NCBI GenBank assembly: GCA_963082875.1
Contig: OY720097.1
Location: 11,416,501-11,480,500, forward strand
Direction of reading: 5' to 3'
Length of the DNA: 64,000 nt
DNA from: Corella eumyota
Lineage: Eukaryota; Chordata; Ascidiacea; Phlebobranchia; Corellidae
Position 1 is the first letter of the stretch, and each line of letters starts with the position of its first letter. Shown here piece by piece: positions 62,601-64,000 of this stretch. The notes under the pieces were generated by a model. The model ran no database searches and had not been told where the DNA came from. It saw only the letters and a list, made by a program, of their open reading frames with translations. The translations under genes and the position numbers were made by a program.

Positions 62601-63700
62601 CGATACTGGAAAGTTGGATGTCGTAAATGGACAAAACACTGTTAAAACTCTTGAAAAATGCAACAAGGTTCTTTACTCATTTACAAAGTGAGTTTAAATA
62701 TAATTTTAGTATGTCCCACTGTTCTTAAATAAACATTTCATTAGTTTTTTTGTAGCTATTTTTGATAGAAATTCTTTTTTTTGGGTATATGTATGGTTTA
62801 ATTTAATAAGTAACAAATATATTTGGTACCAGATATTTTTTAAAGTATTCAGGTTAAAAATAACTTTCCTCCATTAAACGATTACAGGGAAAAATTCTTA
62901 AATTTTATTTGTAATATTGTTTTGATTTACAGAAAATTAAATAAAAGGTTGTCCCAGCATGGCAGGAAAATTTATGAGACTTGGTGTAAGGATGGTCAGC
63001 GAAATCTTCAAACTTTCTTTAAAAGTGGGGAAGGGGAGTATTTGAAAATGTAAAAACATATTTAAATATTTTTGTGTTGCAAATTCTAATAAAATTAGCT
63101 TTTTATATTTTTTTATACCTTATCATAAAAGAGCAATTATTTGTACAAAACTTTTATAATATTTTGAAACACTTTGTTTTTTTGTTTTAGTTTAGAAAGA
63201 TGTATTCCTCTTACTGAAAAATATCTCCGTTCCTTATTTGAAAATTTGTTTCCCTCATTTGAAGTGCAGAATACATCTCAAACAAATAACTTTGTTTTAA
63301 AACAAATTTTGAGCGATTGTAAAATTAATTTACAAGGTAAGATTTTTCATTTTAAAAAAAGAGATAAGTAAAGTAACACTTTTATTATAAATTTTTTATA
63401 ACAAAAAGCTGCTTCTTAAACATTACAGCTTGTTATTTTATAATATTAACACTAAATATTTAATGTAGTCCACCTAAAATTACAAATTTAATTTAAAAAT
63501 TTTTTTAATATTCTTCAGATTACCAGAAATATCTTGAGTTGAAATCACAACAAAATTATCCACTTCTCCATTTTCTTCCAAAATTTCCAGGCCTTGTTCA
63601 CTTTTCTGCTGTAAAACGTTGTCGAAATATTATTCTACATGAACCACTTTCAGACAACAGTATACTAATCCCTGTACTTAATATTTTTTTAAGCTTGTAG
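59636..63700 (+). CDS. HPS1: HPS1, BLOC-3 subunit, 3' end probably beyond the window
   Basis: HPS1 pairs with HPS4 as BLOC-3, the exchange factor for Rab32/Rab38 in melanosome and lysosome-related organelle biogenesis. Exons in frame: 59636-59782, 59950-60103, 60250-60388, 60565-60792, 61035-61137, 61302-61710, 62037-62128, 62261-62373, 62533-62687, 62933-63049, 63191-63336, then from 63519. The start (MKALVIMKDAQFLYVGSDQEF) matches human [39 protein letters not shown] matches the human LLVHSKLLAFY part. PLLHFLPKFPGLVHFSAVKR matches human YLEDFPGLVHFIYVDR. Exon 61302-61710 is a long acidic, Asn/Glu-rich linker. Reading on from 63519 meets a stop at 63698-63700. A good donor (ACA|GTATAC) at 63660 is more likely, because about 200 human C-terminal residues are still unaccounted for. 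Confidence 0.9.
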
Positions 63701-64000
63701 TGTTTTCTTAGCTGAAATTTACTTTTAAAATAATTAAAAACTTGTTTTTTTTACGGACGTGAAGTTAGACTTTCTAGTTTATTGTTCGAAATTTAAAACG
63801 CAGATTTAACATTTTGGCGCCTGATTGAAATTAAAGTTTATAATATAGCACGACTGAATTCGTCTACTTGTAGCAAAGGATCGTTTAAGCTAAAAGTGGT
63901 AGAAGCCCTTTTCGCAAAACTGGATTTTACATCTGATGCCAAATAATAAATTGGGAACTGGTGCCTAACTTTAAATTTGATTTTGCTTAGTAACCATAAT
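63701..64000 (+). other. Right edge of window, probably HPS1 intron
   Basis: No stretch matching the remaining HPS1 C-terminus was found in any frame. The sequence is most simply read as intron following the donor at 63660. A CTTGTAG site near 63874 could be an acceptor, but the downstream frames close quickly. Confidence 0.4.

Noticed and set aside
1-64000. CRISPR arrays, bacterial operons, tRNA or rRNA genes, and retrovirus-like elements.
   Set aside because: None was seen. Tandem repeats are two-copy AT-rich duplications, and the only tRNA-like pieces are the SINE heads.

Overview
The window is AT-rich genomic DNA from an animal. It holds intron-containing protein genes with GT-AG splice sites, introns mostly of 150-500 bases, and predicted proteins that read as close orthologues of vertebrate ones. 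The best guess is a tunicate (ascidian) or another invertebrate chordate or deuterostome. The guess rests on high identity to vertebrate proteins, compact AT-rich introns, tRNA-type SINEs and apparently unpaired 3' splice sites just before several start codons, as expected with spliced-leader trans-splicing. The species cannot be fixed from the sequence alone. No bacterial, viral or CRISPR-like content was seen.

Layout. 41-32838 (+): almost the whole gene for axonemal inner-arm dynein heavy chain DNAH1, in nearly 80 coding exons; only the extreme N-terminus lies outside. 34030-35742 (-): a single-exon kelch-propeller gene. 37238-39556 (+): a nine-exon CARD plus death-domain adaptor of the CRADD/RAIDD type with a long extra C-terminus. 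41342-45346 (+): CEP55, the abscission scaffold. 45852-47335 (-): a four-exon gene joining a TTF-type (hAT/ZMYM-like) zinc finger to the cysteine-rich 'ballast' domain known from the tail of the P2X7 receptor, with no channel part. 47621-47966 (+): a small two-exon gene of unknown function, divergent from the previous one. 48388-54161 (-): EIF2AK3/PERK, the ER-stress eIF2alpha kinase. 55590-57947 (+): HID1 as one uninterrupted exon. 59636-63700 (+): most of HPS1, a BLOC-3 subunit, probably running off the right edge.

Themes. The genes do not form one pathway, but neighbours share topics. CRADD-like and CEP55 lie head to tail; the PIDDosome responds to failed cytokinesis and CEP55 carries out abscission. 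HID1 and HPS1 lie head to tail; one acts in dense-core granule and trans-Golgi sorting, the other in lysosome-related organelle biogenesis. PERK and HID1 share a 1.4 kb divergent spacer that holds a perfect TGACGTCA site and a roughly 300-bp inverted-repeat element with 10-base flanking direct repeats. The most novel item is the TTF-finger/P2X7-ballast protein at 45852-47335.
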